This document shows positions 1-12,107 of a stretch of 64,000 nt of DNA, one piece after another. The notes beneath the pieces are model-generated. The model was not told the origin of the DNA. It worked only from the letters and a program-made list of their open reading frames with translations, and searched no databases. The stretch comes from Microplitis mediator (Eukaryota > Arthropoda > Insecta > Hymenoptera > Braconidae): positions 12,874,642-12,938,641 of the forward strand of contig NC_079979.1 in NCBI RefSeq assembly GCF_029852145.1, in the 5' to 3' direction. The first letter of the stretch is position 1, and each line of letters begins with the position of its first letter. A program made the translations under genes and the position numbers.

Positions 1-1476
1 AGCCGCCTTGCAACACCTGTATCATGACACTTGAATGCACCAGTTTCGTTGTCAAGTATTTTCCCTTGAGAGCCCAAGTTTCTCTTGGTATTAACCAGCT
101 GCACACGTATAACATTTATGTCAGCGAAGTGTGTGCCGTCAGTTGCTGTTACATTAACGTGCATTTCCGTTGCACTTATGTCAGTCAAATCGCAAATACA
201 TGACAATACACCGGAAGCAGAATCTAGTGAAAAACACGAATCTTCGTCACTTGATTCAATTCGATAATTAATCATATTGCCAGCATCGAGATCGATCGCC
301 GAAACGGTTAAAATCTCCGAGCCAATTGGAATGAAACGTGATACTCGAACAATACAATCAATTTTTTCAAATTGCGGTCTATTGTCATTTATATCACGTA
401 CTTTAACACGTAATTGCATTTCGGTTTGACGACGATACGGTAATCCCCAATCACTAGCACGTACCGATAATATATATTCACGTTTCATTGTTTCATAATC
501 TAATACTTGTTTGGTTCTTATCAAACCGCTAAACGGATCTATTTCAAATGGTATTTTTTCAATATTATCTATTGAATACGATATATAAGCATTTTCACCA
601 GAGTCTTTATCACGTGCCGTAACTTTAATTACACTAGTACCAGCCGGTTGGTTTTCGTCTATTTCTACTGTCATTTCAGAATTTTCAAATATCGGATCAT
701 TGTCATTGGCATCTAGAACATTTATTTTAACTTTTGCTGACGACTGTTTTCGTGTTCCAGTATTACCCTGATCTACCGCAGAAACCGTTAGCGTATAGAG
801 TGTTTTTGTTTCGGCATCAAGTGGTACCGCGGTGTAAAGCATTCCAGTATCAGCATTGACATGAAATTCTCCGCCCTCATTTCCTCCCACAATTTCCAAC
901 GAAACAAGTGCATTTTTACCTTCATCAGCATCCGTCACTTTTAATTTAATCAACGGGGTATTGATTGGTGCTGTTTCCGAAACATCAACTTGATATAATT
1001 CATGACTAAAAACAGGGGCATTGTCATTGGCGTCAGACAAATGAACTGGTACTATTTTATGGCTAAATCTCTGTGGCGTTCCTCTGTCAATGGCACGTAG
1101 CGACAGGTTGTAACCCTGTCTCGCGCCTTCGCGATCTAGCAAATGTAAAATTTCAATGGTGTATTCACCAGGCTTATGACCAGGTCTCACGCGAAAATGA
1201 CCATCTGGATCACCGCCAACAATGTCCAAGCTGGCTATTTCTCCGTGTATACCCTCGTCGCGGTCGACAACACGTATTATGGCATACACATCGGCATTTG
1301 AATTTTCTACAACGTCCGGCAAATGATTAACGTATATTTCTGGCGCATACAAGTTTACTTGCTGGACCCTGATGGTGACCCTAGCCGTACTTGCCCGATT
1401 CGTGCCGACCCCTCGGTCCAGGGCACCTCGATCCTTTGCCACGACTACTAACTCGTGGATGGCACGTTCCACGTAT
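1..1476 (-). CDS. kug: Fat-like cadherin, second coding exon (partial, continues beyond window start)
   Basis: This is the second coding exon of a Fat-like (kugelei/FAT1-3) giant cadherin, a type I membrane protein that acts at the basal or lateral cell surface. In Drosophila it drives follicle-cell collective migration and tracheal tube formation (family knowledge). The minus strand is open for all 1476 nt and adds residues 299 to about 790. The 5' boundary is a pyrimidine-rich acceptor ending TTTTTTCAG just before base 1476, in phase with the upstream exon's split codon. The exon finishes cadherin repeat 2 and then holds repeats 3 to 6. Calcium-binding inter-repeat motifs DANDN lie at about residues 447-451 and 554-558, and DINDN at 660-664. 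Conserved LDRE, LDYE and DADEG motifs are present. The stretch beginning FEKIDC near residue 668 matches the FAT1/2/3 class at the same position. The family is usually above 4,500 residues, so most of the protein lies left of base 1. No frameshift or stop is seen. Fat-like rather than Fat or Dachsous is well supported by the N-terminal match in the preceding exon. Confidence 0.95.
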
Positions 1477-1930
1477 CTGAAAAAATAACCATCATTGTTT
1501 TCCATGGTATAAATTCAAGAAATTTATAAAAATATCCTTACAGGCTTAACATAAAAAACATATCATAAATATTCAACATATCAGGAGTTTATCGGAAAGC
1601 CTACTTCTAGAAATTTCTAATGTCAGTTTAAATATTTGAACAGAAAACAAATCTAAAACTTTATTATTGTCTGGCTAAAGTATAATTTGCATTGTAAAGC
1701 AGATACTGTAAAATAATTGGACCAATAAAACGTGAACAGGAAATTGTATAAACATCTGCGGAATAACAAATGATAATTTCGAAAAGGTTACCGATCTTCA
1801 GCACGTAGCAATATGAATTCCTAATGGGTATTACTTATATTATTTATGTTTTTTATTGTTTAGTGGGGTATAGACTAAGAGGCAAAGCTAATTCTATGGA
1901 GCATGTCGTCATTGAAATGTAAATACAAAC
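1477..1930 (-). other. kug: Cadherin intron between coding exons 1 and 2
   Basis: This 454-bp AT-rich intron starts with donor AG|GTTTGT (minus strand, at 1930) and ends with acceptor TTTTTTCAG (at 1477). It splits an arginine codon (AG|A), so the phase agrees on both sides. Reading on past the donor gives a stop within a few codons, and read-through the other way breaks the cadherin repeat 2 sequence. I see no repeat element inside it. Confidence 0.9.
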
Positions 1931-2826
1931 CTAAGTGGCCTGGTGAGCGTGATGACCCCGGTGACCGGATGCACAGCAAATTGTTCAGTCTCCTCGGCAA
2001 AGCTGTAGTATATCTCGCCATTTCTGCCCAAGTCGGCATCCTCAGCCACAACTTTAAGGATACTTCTATGCAATGGCGTATCTTCTGTAACTGTCTCTAT
2101 ATACTCGTTAGGTACGAACAGCGGGTTGAGGTCATTGGTGTCGAGTACAGTAACAACCACTGTAGTTTCTGTCTCCTGGTGGACAATCGTTGCTCCTGCA
2201 GCTCCCGGAGCTCCCGCTTTGTTATTACTATTGCCTCTGGATACAATATTTCTCCACGTCCAAGTTGCCCGCACTTGTAACACATAACGATCTTTACGCT
2301 CCCGATTTAATACGACGACATTCCCGGTACGAGTCCGCACGAGGAGAAAACAAAAGTCACCGACCGTCCGTTCCTCGGCCTTGAATAACTTGTCCCGATC
2401 TCCGCCCACAATACGAAACTTAATATCTATCTGATCACGTTTCAACGAAGATGACGACGACAGTGAATAGGGCAGACTGATGCCCATTTTCTCTTCGTCA
2501 GACGAGACGTAAGTCTTGCCGATCGAATTCTCCGGTATCGTGACATTGTACTGAATTTTAGTGAACTGCAGAAAATGGATTTCATTATTTTTATGGCCAC
2601 CGATGTTCAGGGTTGCCGATGACTGATGATTCAAATGAGCCGGCAGAGACCCAGCATTGGCTGTTGCTATCCTACTTATCGGATCATCTGTGTCTGGACT
2701 GTTTGAGTCGAGTGAATTTATGTGCACACCGGAAGATGCTGAGCCAACTGCAGCCGCGATAAACCACAACCACAGCCACATCCACGACCAGGTGGACTGG
2801 CCACCCCGATTATGGTTCTTCCACAT
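1931..2826 (-). CDS. kug: Fat-like cadherin, first coding exon with signal peptide
   Basis: This exon encodes residues 1-298 plus two bases of codon 299 of the Fat-like cadherin. Residues about 13-30 are a Trp/Leu/Ala-rich hydrophobic signal peptide, with likely cleavage after Ala at GSA|SS near residue 30. A low-complexity linker follows. From about residue 84 comes the divergent first cadherin repeat; the segments LQFTKIQYNVTIPENS and KTYVSSDEEKMGI and, later, VGDFCFLLVRTRT are the N-terminal signature of FAT1/2/3 and fly Fat-like rather than Fat or Dachsous (family knowledge). The calcium-type motif DTNDLNP is at residues 229-235 and DADLGRNGEIYY follows in repeat 2. The start is chosen because the context is CAAC-ATG, an insect-type Kozak match, and an in-frame TGA lies 12 nt upstream (2836-2838). 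Insertions of Ser-rich (121-130) and Ala/Gly-rich (about 203-213) sequence relative to vertebrate FAT are probably loop expansions. Confidence 0.95.
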
Positions 2827-2926
2827 GTTGCTAGCTCATCCTTCCTCTCCCTCTAGCGCCACTATCCAGCCACTCTTCTAACCCCTGCTGATTATAATTA
2901 TTTAACTCTCTTTTCATTCGTTTCAC
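2827..2926 (-). other. kug: Probable 5' UTR of the cadherin gene with candidate splice acceptors
   Basis: This is the minus-strand sequence directly upstream of the start codon. TTAATGTTGCAG at 2927-2938 is a possible 3' splice site, and weaker CAG sites lie at about 2885-2889. If one is used, the transcription start and a noncoding first exon lie further right in this window. This is inference; no promoter motif was identified. Confidence 0.4.
2831..2839 (-). promoter_or_regulatory. Two-codon upstream ORF just before the cadherin start
   Basis: ATG-AGC-TAG on the minus strand ends 4 nt before the main ATG. A minimal uORF so close to the start could lower translation or act through termination and reinitiation. 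The sequence is certain; any function is inferred. Confidence 0.35.
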
Positions 2927-4235
2927 CTGCAACATTAAAACATACATTGATTAATACTCATACCCAAAATGAACAAAACTCGTAGTAAAAAGTAAATTAA
3001 AAACAAATAAAACCGCGGATTATATTTGTATTGAAGTGGATTTGAAAGCTTCAAACGGTTGTGTAACTCTAACTGTAAATTTACATATGTACTGTTGCAT
3101 GGGATGTATTGAGTATGATCACTCATCGGATTTAAATGCATTGAAAACCACATCATCAACAATATTCACGACTTCTAAGCACTTTAGAAACGATAAACCT
3201 GTACAAGTTTATTGTTGCTGTCGATAATTACAAATAGGATTCGTATAATTGCCATGCGCTATTGCAATACTAAATTACTCGTATTCATTCCTTTGTTCTG
3301 ACGCTAGTCTATTTCAGTCTTACGAAACTCTTAATCGGAATTTCAATTGGATTATCAAACAAATTCCTTTGTTATGTAGTGAGTGATTATCGGTACACAT
3401 TCAAACATAATTGAGTATTTAATTAAAATGGCTTTGTACGGGTGTTTTAATTTTAATTCCCTCTTTATTTCTTAAGATAGGATTTTAACAATTTTTTTAA
3501 TTTAGTAACCAAAAATGTTGTCGAGTAAGTTTCCAATTAAAATCGGGTTCAAGCAGATTAAATACTGAAGCTAAATGTGCTTTTGAATTATATCAGTAAT
3601 GAGTAGACTTGCGGTGATAAGTGGACATGATTTAATTTTATTATTAAAATTTTAATTAAATGAAAAAATAGATGACTTAGAAAAATTTGATCTCTTTTAA
3701 TTTAATTCATTATATAGTCAAGGGTACAATTGAAGCAAGAATTTCAGAAAGACTATCAGTGGTATTGTCATATTATGAATAGACGTATTAAAGTAATTAA
3801 TCGTCTAAATCCAATTGCCGAGTTCCACGGGTTTTCTTGTTCGCGCTATTGTCAAAAAAGGATGTCAATTTCAATCGTTTGTGCGAAAATAAATTCCATC
3901 TTTAACGTTTTTTATTTTTATTTCTGCTATTATAGTCCCTATTATTTGTCGAGGATTCGGAATTTTATATTCAATAAAGGGTACTTGAATTTGTCAGGGA
4001 TTTATAAAAAGAAATGTCCTAATATAATTTTATTCTCTATAAATGGTCAGGTTTTATAAAATAAAAATTCTTCAATTTCTGATTATATACCCTCATATAT
4101 TTTTAAGGTCAATATAAGTCCTTTTATTGAATATTGATAGTGTATTTTATTTTATAATTTTAATTTTCTAAATAACATTCAACATTAAGATTTGTATCAA
4201 TTTTTATGAAAAGTATAAACATTTTTACAGAATAT
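2927..4235. other. Unassigned AT-rich DNA upstream of cadherin start
   Basis: No recognisable gene, repeat or element. The longest open frame (3730-4059, plus) is Ile/Phe/Tyr-rich with no domain and looks like chance. It is probably intron or upstream DNA of the cadherin gene. Confidence 0.5.
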
Positions 4236-5097
4236 ATAAAAAAGGCGGGCGTATTTGAATATAATAAATTATCATGTTTTTTTTTTAGCTCCTATTTGAA
4301 GTAATTGAACCAAATTTTCAGTCTGCACAAAAAATATTTTTTTCTTTGAGTGGCCGAAACGGACCATCCCCAAAAAAATTTTTTTTATTCTTATTAAAAA
4401 AAAATAACTATAATAAAAATTTTGTACATCTAATCTAAGTGAGAAAAGAGATTTACAGTACTTTTAGTAAACAAAGATGCCGAAAAAAAAAAAAATCATC
4501 AGAGATAAATAATTTATAGAAAATTTGAATGTAGTAAAGACTGTAAAAATCACCGGGGTAAGTCCAAGCGGTGTAGGTGTTAAAATCGGCGGTGTTAAAT
4601 TTCAACACCGAAAGCCGTGTGAAAATAATGCTGCCACTGGTGTAAATATTCTGTACCGGTATTAAAAAAAATTCCCCGGTATTAAAATAACGCCACCGCC
4701 GGTGTAAATATTCTAGACCGGTGTTAAAAGATTTTACTTTGTGAATATTTTGACTCACTCGATCACTATACTTGTTAATAAATTATATTTTTTATTAATT
4801 TTCATAAAGAACTGACATTTTTTGTGTTTTAGACGATTTTCAAAAGTTAATACTCCAAGCGGACGCAGTTTATCCCGCTTTTACACCAGTATTACTCTGC
4901 TTTAACACCGGTATTTTAACACCGCCGAATTACGCCTCCTACACCGGTATAATTTCATTTTAACACCGGGCGGAGTTAAAATGAGTCCATTTTTAACACC
5001 GCTCTTTTTAAAGTGTCGTTACGGTTTAAAACAATTTTTGATAACCAAAATTTTTCCTTAATTTTTAGAGTGACCCGTTTTGCCACCCTTTTCTTAT
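4236..5097 (+). mobile_element. Family B MITE (B1), interrupted by family A element
   Basis: The left end carries AAAAGGCGGGCGTATTTG and the right end ACCCGTTTTGCCACCC. The interior (GAAGTAATTGAACCAAAT, CTAATCTAAGTGA, AAAGATGCC) is clearly homologous to B2 at 37185-37736. The copy is split by A1 (4540-5015), placed where B2 reads AGCAAAAAAGACACCG, so A1 is younger than B1. Confidence 0.75.
4540..5015 (+). mobile_element. Family A MITE (A1), GGTGTTAAA-rich
   Basis: The ends are ACTGTAAAAATCACC and, inverted, AAAGAGCGGTGTTAAAA. The interior is rich in ACACCGGTGTTAAA motifs in both orientations. It has no coding capacity. It serves as an empty-site reference: its uninterrupted centre TTTTATTAATTTTCATAAAG shows where the copy at 17786-18806 was itself invaded. 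Confidence 0.8.
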
Positions 5098-6756
5098 CTG
5101 CATATACATTTGTACCAATGATACTTTTAGAATCAACTCAACTAATTAAAACATGTTATCAGAAAATTCCACTACAAAGACAAATATAATAATTAAATTT
5201 CTATATAAAATATATACTAAAAAAGAGATATTTATATTGAAAACCAGCTGAAATAATATTTCTGTATAAAATAAAATGAAGATATATTTTTTCAACAATA
5301 TCTGGTCTAGCGTATCTAAATGTGATATCTAGTGGAAAAAGCATTATTCGCGGTGATGATCATCATTATCATCATCTCGCTAGCTTTGAATCTCTCTAAC
5401 CACCATCAGAGTACTTTTTGAAAGAGTGCGCAACTCGAGCACACCTGTTGAAGGCAACACTGCCGAGAGTGAAATATAAATATGATTATGATAGAAGATA
5501 ACAGCAGCATCAGAAGAAGAAGAAGAAGAAGAAGAAGAAGAAGACTTGGCCCAACAAAATGGGGAATGGTTTGAGTATCTTAGGTGAGTCAACACATTTC
5601 TCTTTTTTGCTGACTCTCTCTCTATACATATATATATATTTATAATAAATATATATATAGGTGGGTGTGTTCCTCTGAATACAACTCATTCAATTTTAAC
5701 GACTTGCAATTTTTCAATGACCTTATTGAAATTTTTCGAGTGGGATAACAGATTATTATTATCATTATTATCTCATGATAAAAATACATTTGAAAATAAA
5801 GCACGTATGATTTGTATCATATATGTTTTTGCTTTCTTCCTATTGTGGACTTTTTTCTCAACTTTTTAAGCCCGATGAACATGACATACAGACCACGAAG
5901 TTGTAGTCGCGCTCTGAATATTTAAGCGACTCGCGAGATGACACACAATACTTGAGGGACACGTTCACTAAAAATCCTGTCCCCAGGGTCTCAGTTAAAA
6001 TCTCAGTACATATTTTATTAATTCTATGGACAAATCATCATATGTGTTGATTCACTCATCAAAATTTCCGACGTTTTTATTTAACTTTTTTCAGTACTTT
6101 GCTATTATTTTCCAATATTGTGAACACTTCCGTGCTATTGGATTTTAATTTAATATTTTTTTCGTAACCTCTGATGAAAATAATGAATTTAAAAATAATA
6201 AAATATAAATTGAGATATTTAGTACTTAAAATGAAAAATTGATGGAAAATTTACGGTGAATTTCATTTATTGAGGATTTTATAAATAAAATTAATCGATG
6301 GTATTGCTAGTGAATAAAAAAAGCTGTCGCTTGATATTAAAATTAATAATAATAACAATATTCAAAATATGAATTAAATTGTTGTAAAAATCAGTTTTCT
6401 TCTTGAAATTTTAATAACTTCAACACTTGGTTGTGAAGATTCGCTAAATTAAACTTTGCATTCAATTCACAAATTAATTAATATCTTTCTGTCAAAAAAA
6501 AAATTGTTTTTATTGTTATCAAAACTAGTTACAGATTAATTTAGTTCATAGCTTGTAGGAAATACTAGTATTGAATTTCCGAAGCCAAGTAATTGGAAAC
6601 TCATTCAGTAACAAATTTAATATCAATAACTTTTTACACCAAACGAAATAAAACAAACAAATACACACAATTTAAATGAAATTGTATAATTAAATAAAAT
6701 AATGCAAACAAATTTCTGCATTAATAGAAGAAAAAATAAATTTAAATAGATATATA
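5098..6756. other. Unassigned AT-rich stretch
   Basis: No gene. It holds a GAA microsatellite (5513-5543), a TA-rich patch near 5625-5660 and otherwise unique AT-rich DNA. The poly-Ser frame on the minus strand at 5380-5595 is only the GAA repeat read through. Confidence 0.5.
5513..5543 (+). repeat. (AGA)n microsatellite
   Basis: About ten perfect AGA/GAA units. Confidence 0.95.
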
Positions 6757-7277
6757 AGGAAAGGGGGGGGGGCAAAAGGGGGTAGGGCAGGCAAAACGGG
6801 GTACCCCCAAAATTTGATAAAAAAAAATTTTACATTTTAAATGGTTTTTAAACATTCTAAAATCACTTCTGTAAATATAATTAAGCGTTACTTTGAATTT
6901 TTTTTGATAAACTTTTTCAAAAATCAATTGTCAATTGAAAAATATTAATGACGTTCGTTTTATGATAAAAACTATCAAAAATTCTTTTTCTTCTTTTGTA
7001 TCCAATAAACATGTAAAATATAATTTTTCTTCATGTAAATTACTTACAAAAAAATTTAACTTAATCAAATTCGTTTAAAATCCAGGAATTTCTTTTTTTT
7101 ACCTTTTTTAGGGGGACCCCACTTTGCCCGCAGAAATAAAAAAAAATTTTTTTTTCATCGGTATCTGAAAATTTCTTCTATTTACTTTGAATATCATTAA
7201 AAAAAAAAGATTTAGCATATTTGAGTCCTCGAAAACTTGGTATTTCATTAAGTACCCCCTTTTGCCCCTCCCTCCCC
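6757..7277 (+). mobile_element. Family C element (C1), G-rich ends
   Basis: This is the reverse-complement counterpart of C2 (20173-20675), nearly identical along about 500 bp. Left end: AAGGAAAGGGGGGG then GCAAAAGGGGGTAGGG. Right end: CCCCTTTTGCCCCTCC and CTCCCC followed by TA. It carries a second inner GGGGTACCCC block on each side. There is no coding capacity. Confidence 0.85.
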
Positions 7278-7282
7278 TACTA

Positions 7283-8298
7283 GGGTGTGTCATTTTGAGG
7301 AGATTTTTTTTGCAACAAAAAAACAGGCTGAAAACTTGCAGGAAGGTAAGAAAAGAAGCCTATTAAAAGCGGAGCTCTTAATATTAATATTTAGAGGTGC
7401 CTACTTCTAATTTTCCATTTCCCATTTAAATAAAATGAAAAAAAAAAATTTGTATTTTTTTATTTTTCTAGCTCGGCATTCGCACCTCATATAAATAAGT
7501 CCATAGCATATTCTTGTAGAGAATTTAACGCTCTACAAAAAAGGTCTCTTATCATTTTTTAATAAATCCATCTATTCGAAAGTTATTGGAGCTGGAAGTC
7601 CAATCTATAATAAATTTCCAGATCTGTTTATTTTTCCAGCAAAACTATCAGACTTATAAAAAAATGTCATAGGACCTTTTTTGTAGACAATTTTATATCC
7701 TACAAATTATTTTCAATAAAGTTCATTCGAATTTCGAATTGTTTTCTAGTTATTTTTATTTCAATGCCAAGCTCGTAAAAATAATAGTCTTCTAATCTAT
7801 TCTGAGAACTTAACATCAAAATGGAAATAACTAGAAAACAATGCGGAATTTGAATGAACTTTATTGAAAATAATTTGTAGGATATAAAATTTTCTACAAA
7901 AAAGTCCCGTGACATTTTTTTATCAGTCTGATAGTTTTGCTGGAAAAGTAAAAAGATCTGGAAATTTATTATAGATTGGACTTCCAGCTCCAATAACTTT
8001 CGAATAGATGGATTTATCAAAAAATGATAAGAGACCTTTTTTTTAGAGCGGTAAATTCTCTACAACAATAAGCTATGGACTTATTTATGTGAGGTGCGAA
8101 TGCCGAGCGAGAAAAATAACAAAATACAAATTTTTTTTTTCCATTTTATTTAGATGGGAAATGGAAGATTAGAAATAGGCACTTCTAAATATTAATATTA
8201 AGAGCTCCGCTTTTAACAGGCTTCTTTTCTCACCTTCCTACAAGTTTTCAGCCTGTTTTTTTGTTGAAAAAAAAAAATCGCCTCAAAATGGCACACCC
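7283..8298 (+). mobile_element. Family P foldback element (P1), about 1 kb palindrome
   Basis: The termini GGGTGTGTCATTTTGAGG and CCTCAAAATGGCACACCC are flanked by TA on both sides (7281-7282, 8299-8300). The two arms are nearly complementary over about 480 bp, with centre near 7790. It abuts the end of C1 with a single base between the two TA sites. A diverged relative sits at 13929-14581. Confidence 0.88.
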
Positions 8299-8300
8299 TA

Positions 8301-11300
8301 ATATATACGTATATATAAACTTAAAAATAATTAAATTTATAAGCCGATTCGTTTCCGTAACGTTCGTAACTGATATAAACAGATATAAAGATATGATTGC
8401 ATTAACAATTAACAAGCCCCAATCGATTATTTGATTTCGATAACTGACGCTCCAAAATCCACTCGGAAGAACTAGTTTTTTTTTCTTTATTTGTACAAAA
8501 AAAAAAAAAGAACTTCAGAGTAGAAGGCTTTAATTAAACAGACCAATTTACGAGTGGCTAGAGGCATATTTATAAATTTTTTTTTTTAAGCTCTAAAGAG
8601 TACGAAATAAAACACTGCGTCGATTTAAAATTGACTCTCACTTATACACGGTTGATTGGACAAACGGTCAGCGTAATGAATATTTATCAGTCACATTTAT
8701 CGTATTTTCACTTAAAAGTATCTTTAAGTAATTTAAATAAAATTTATAAGCACGTTATGTGTACATGTGTATTAAAATATTATTATTTTAGATAAATAGA
8801 CTTAGTTAAGGCTAATGCAATAAATGTTTGATAATTAATAAAAATTCAAGTGGCTGGAACTGTCCATTAGTAATTAGATAAACATATTTATGAGGGTAAT
8901 TTTTTTTAGTGATCTAGATAGTGGTGGAATTTAAAAAAAAACAACAAATTCACATCTCGTTTATATTTAGAGCCGGCAATATAATCTTCTACAAGTACTA
9001 AGAGCAAAGTTCGACGGTTGACCAAGCAAATGGACGCATCTCCATCTAGTCTAGTCTAGTTGGCGTATCAAGACCCCGTAACTTGCTAAAGTTGCAAACT
9101 AGTTTCAGCAGTTGTAAAGCAGAAAATTGTCTGAAGCAGACAAATATCCGTTTTTTTTTATTGTTTTACAAAAATTTTATTCCTTTATTTGTTCCACCAT
9201 AAATTAGTTTTTTTCTGACTCATTTTGGTCGTTAAATTCACTGCCGAAAAATGGATGATGATAAAAAATTTTGAAAAATTAGAGAGAGGAATAGAAATTT
9301 TTCTATAGTCAGTCCTAAAAAGTCAATTTTGCTTTTCTTTGTTGTAAAACACTTTACTTATAACGTGTATTGCAAATGAGATTTCTGCTTAAGTTGTAGT
9401 CTGATAACTCATGCCGTTTTTGATCCCAATTTTTAGGGGCCTTTTTTCTTCTAGAAAGAACTAATGAAAAGTTTTGAATTTTTAATATGTTTTTATTTAC
9501 ATCTTAAGGTAACAGTAAAAATTTTTTTTGAAGAAATCAAATATTTTTTTATTATTATTATTATCACTTAAAGTTGGCGCCAAGAAAAAAACTCTAAAAG
9601 CGAACTAGTGAAAATCACGTGACCATCACTATTTGGCAGTGAATAGTTACTTATTGCTACTCAAAACATCAAAAGTATACCACTATTTGAATTAGTGATA
9701 TACTTTTTACTAGTAAACAGTAAATAGTCACTATTTTCACTATTTCAAATTCAAAGAGCGGGTGATTTTGACTTTGAGGACATCTGAATCGTTTATTTGA
9801 AAAACCCCATAAGTCAAGGAAACAAAACTTTTTAGGAAACACAAAAAACATTTTTCTGGTAAAACTTGACATTAAAATAATAAATAAATAATTGAAGACA
9901 ATAATGTTAGGGTCTCTGGAAAAGATTCAAACGAGAAAAATTCAATTTTTTAATTGAAACGACTTGAAAAAATGATTTAAAGTTGATTGACTTATGGGGT
10001 TTTTCAACCAAACGGAAATAAAAAGTTATAAAATCATTATTTTTTAAATTTCTTCCACTCAAATCATTTATTACACTGATAAAATGAAGTATTAAATATG
10101 TATTTGAACTCAGAAATAACAAAAAATAATAATTAATTTAAACATTTTAATTAGTCACATAACTGTCAACAGTAAAACAACATCTGAAATTAATTTCCAA
10201 AAAAAGCGCGAATTTTAAATAAACAAACAAAAAAAATTATTTCTGTAAAACTAAAACTGCATATGTTTATTTGAGTCATTGACTTATGGGGTTTCTTAAT
10301 TAAATGAAAATGACATTCTGGTCGGAACTAGAATTATAAAATTTTATCGAAAAATAACAAAATAGCGGACTTTGAAAAACGATTTTTTTCAAAAAAAAAA
10401 AAAAAAAAAAAAAGACTTCTAAAAATAGGCATGAAAAACGGCGCGAGCGTCCAGACTTCTAGCTTAAATTCATAAGAAAATTACTTGTTAAATTTTATTA
10501 AAAATATAAAAAAAGTATTTCTTTAATTTTTTTTTAAGCTTAATTTTGCCCGAAATTGAGAAAACACTTTTTTATAGCATTTGAAAATTTGTAAGAGAAA
10601 AAATTTCACGATTTTGCATTAGTATAATTAAAAAAAATAAACTTCCCGAGCTCAGTTTTCCGGTCTCCCTACTACAGTAAATATTTATATTTTTTTTTTT
10701 TTTTTCAGTATAATATTTAGATATGAAACAATTAATTGGAATTAAAGTAATCAGGAGCAACGAACAATATTTAAATTAAAAACGTTTTCGTTTGAAATAA
10801 CAAAGGTCGTAATTTAATAAATTGGTTTATTTGTTTTATATAAAAATAATGAATTTAAAATTATCATCTGGTAAATAAAAGAGTATTTTCACCTGGTTGA
10901 TTACAAATAGCAATTTTGTATTAAACAGTCAACAGTATAATTAAAAAATAAATTAACATTGGAAATATATTATATCCATATAGGTAATAACATATTTTGA
11001 ATTGTACTCGAGTGGATACGTTTAATTCAACTGGAATGGTTTTAATGGAAAACGTGAATCTAATTTTCGGAATGGAAAATATTATTTCATCATTATAATT
11101 ATTATCACTATTATTGCAAAAATATTTAAATATATATATTTTATAATTTATTAAAAGGAAATATTTATTCAAAGAGAAAATAATTAATATTTTTTTTGTA
11201 TCTCATGTTTACAAATATATTCCCTTCACTATTTCTGAACGAAATAATATCAGAGTAAATGTCAACGTCAAAAACGTGCTGAATAGTCTGTTTCAAAATT

Positions 11301-11410
11301 TGTTTTCTTATAAATATTATATTCAAATTTATACCGTGAATTTCAAATTTTTATTTTAATCAATTTCTGAGTAATTAAAAAGCACAGGTAGTAAAATTTC
11401 ATATATTTAC
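8301..11410. other. Unassigned AT-rich stretch with short inverted repeats
   Basis: No gene. A small palindrome lies at 9671-9707 (AGTATACCACTA / TAGTGATATACTT). The motif GACTTATGGGGTTTTTC recurs near 9801-9814 (inverted), 9985-10008 and 10276-10296, probably old foldback remnants. Poly-A/T tracts are frequent. Confidence 0.45.
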
Positions 11411-11634
11411 GCGGTGTTTTGAATAGAAAATTGGAAACATTTGAAAAAAATTCTATAATAATTACAGTTTCTATCAATAAGCTTCAGGATTATATTAAAA
11501 ATTTAGTTAAAAGTACATCTTAAACTGCAAAATTAACTTACGGCTGGAAATTCTATTTAATAAAATTACTATTTGAAACTGTAATTTTTACATAATTATT
11601 GATAATAATTCTAGTTTTCTATTCAAAGCGCCGC
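11411..11634. repeat. Foldback element remnant
   Basis: Inverted arms run from GCGGTGTTTTGAATAGAAAA to the complementary TTTTCTATTCAAAGCGCCGC, with inner arms TACAGTTTCTA / GAAACTGTAAT. It is a hairpin-forming repeat of unknown family. Confidence 0.65.
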
Positions 11635-11727
11635 ATTATTATGTAAGACTGAAATTCTTGTTTTTATATTTTTCCGTGAAAAACTAAAATTACTAAAATA
11701 CTTCTTCTCATGATTCATTAATTTATT

Positions 11728-11914
11728 ATGTACCTGAAGATCGGAAGGTTTTTCACGGAAAAAAAATAAAAAAACAAATTGAAAAGTAAAAAATCTAATA
11801 GATCTAGATTTTTGAAATGTTTCGGATAGATGCTAGTATAGCTTTTAAACAGTCGAGTTACATGAAATTTTTTCATTTTCGTTGTGCGAAAAAGGTTTCG
11901 ATCGTCAGGTACAT
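11728..11914. mobile_element. Family K foldback (K1), intact
   Basis: The ends ATGTACCTGAAGATCGG and CCGATCGTCAGGTACAT (the latter approximate) form an inverted repeat. The same ends recur at 31089-31844 and 47549-48415, where other elements have inserted, so K1 is the uninterrupted reference. Confidence 0.75.
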
Positions 11915-12000
11915 AATTGATTTGTATAAAAGTCAAATTTTCATTTCCTTTTTTGAAAACCCATCGATCATTTTTCTGTCTTGTGCTCTCTAAACATGAA

Positions 12001-12107
12001 TAAGTGAAATAAGTGAATACTCACTAATTCTGCGTGCCAACCGAACCACTTTTTGAAATTAGTGGTTTGGTTTGCACTTGGAATTAGTAAATATTCACTT
12101 ATTTTTA
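12001..12107. repeat. Short hairpin repeat
   Basis: Inverted arms contain AAGTGAATACTCACTAATTC / GAATTAGTAAATATTCACTT, with inner arms AACCGAACCACT / AGTGGTTTGGTT. It is a small foldback about 107 bp long. Confidence 0.7.

Noticed and set aside
1903..2280. Plus-strand open frame of 125 codons over the cadherin exon
   Set aside because: It is antisense to a well-supported cadherin exon and has no domain.
4540..5015. Transib or V(D)J RSS-like ends because families A and H begin CACTGT followed by an A run
   Set aside because: The empty-site comparison shows a 2-bp TA duplication, while Transib makes 5-bp GC-rich duplications; the resemblance is superficial.
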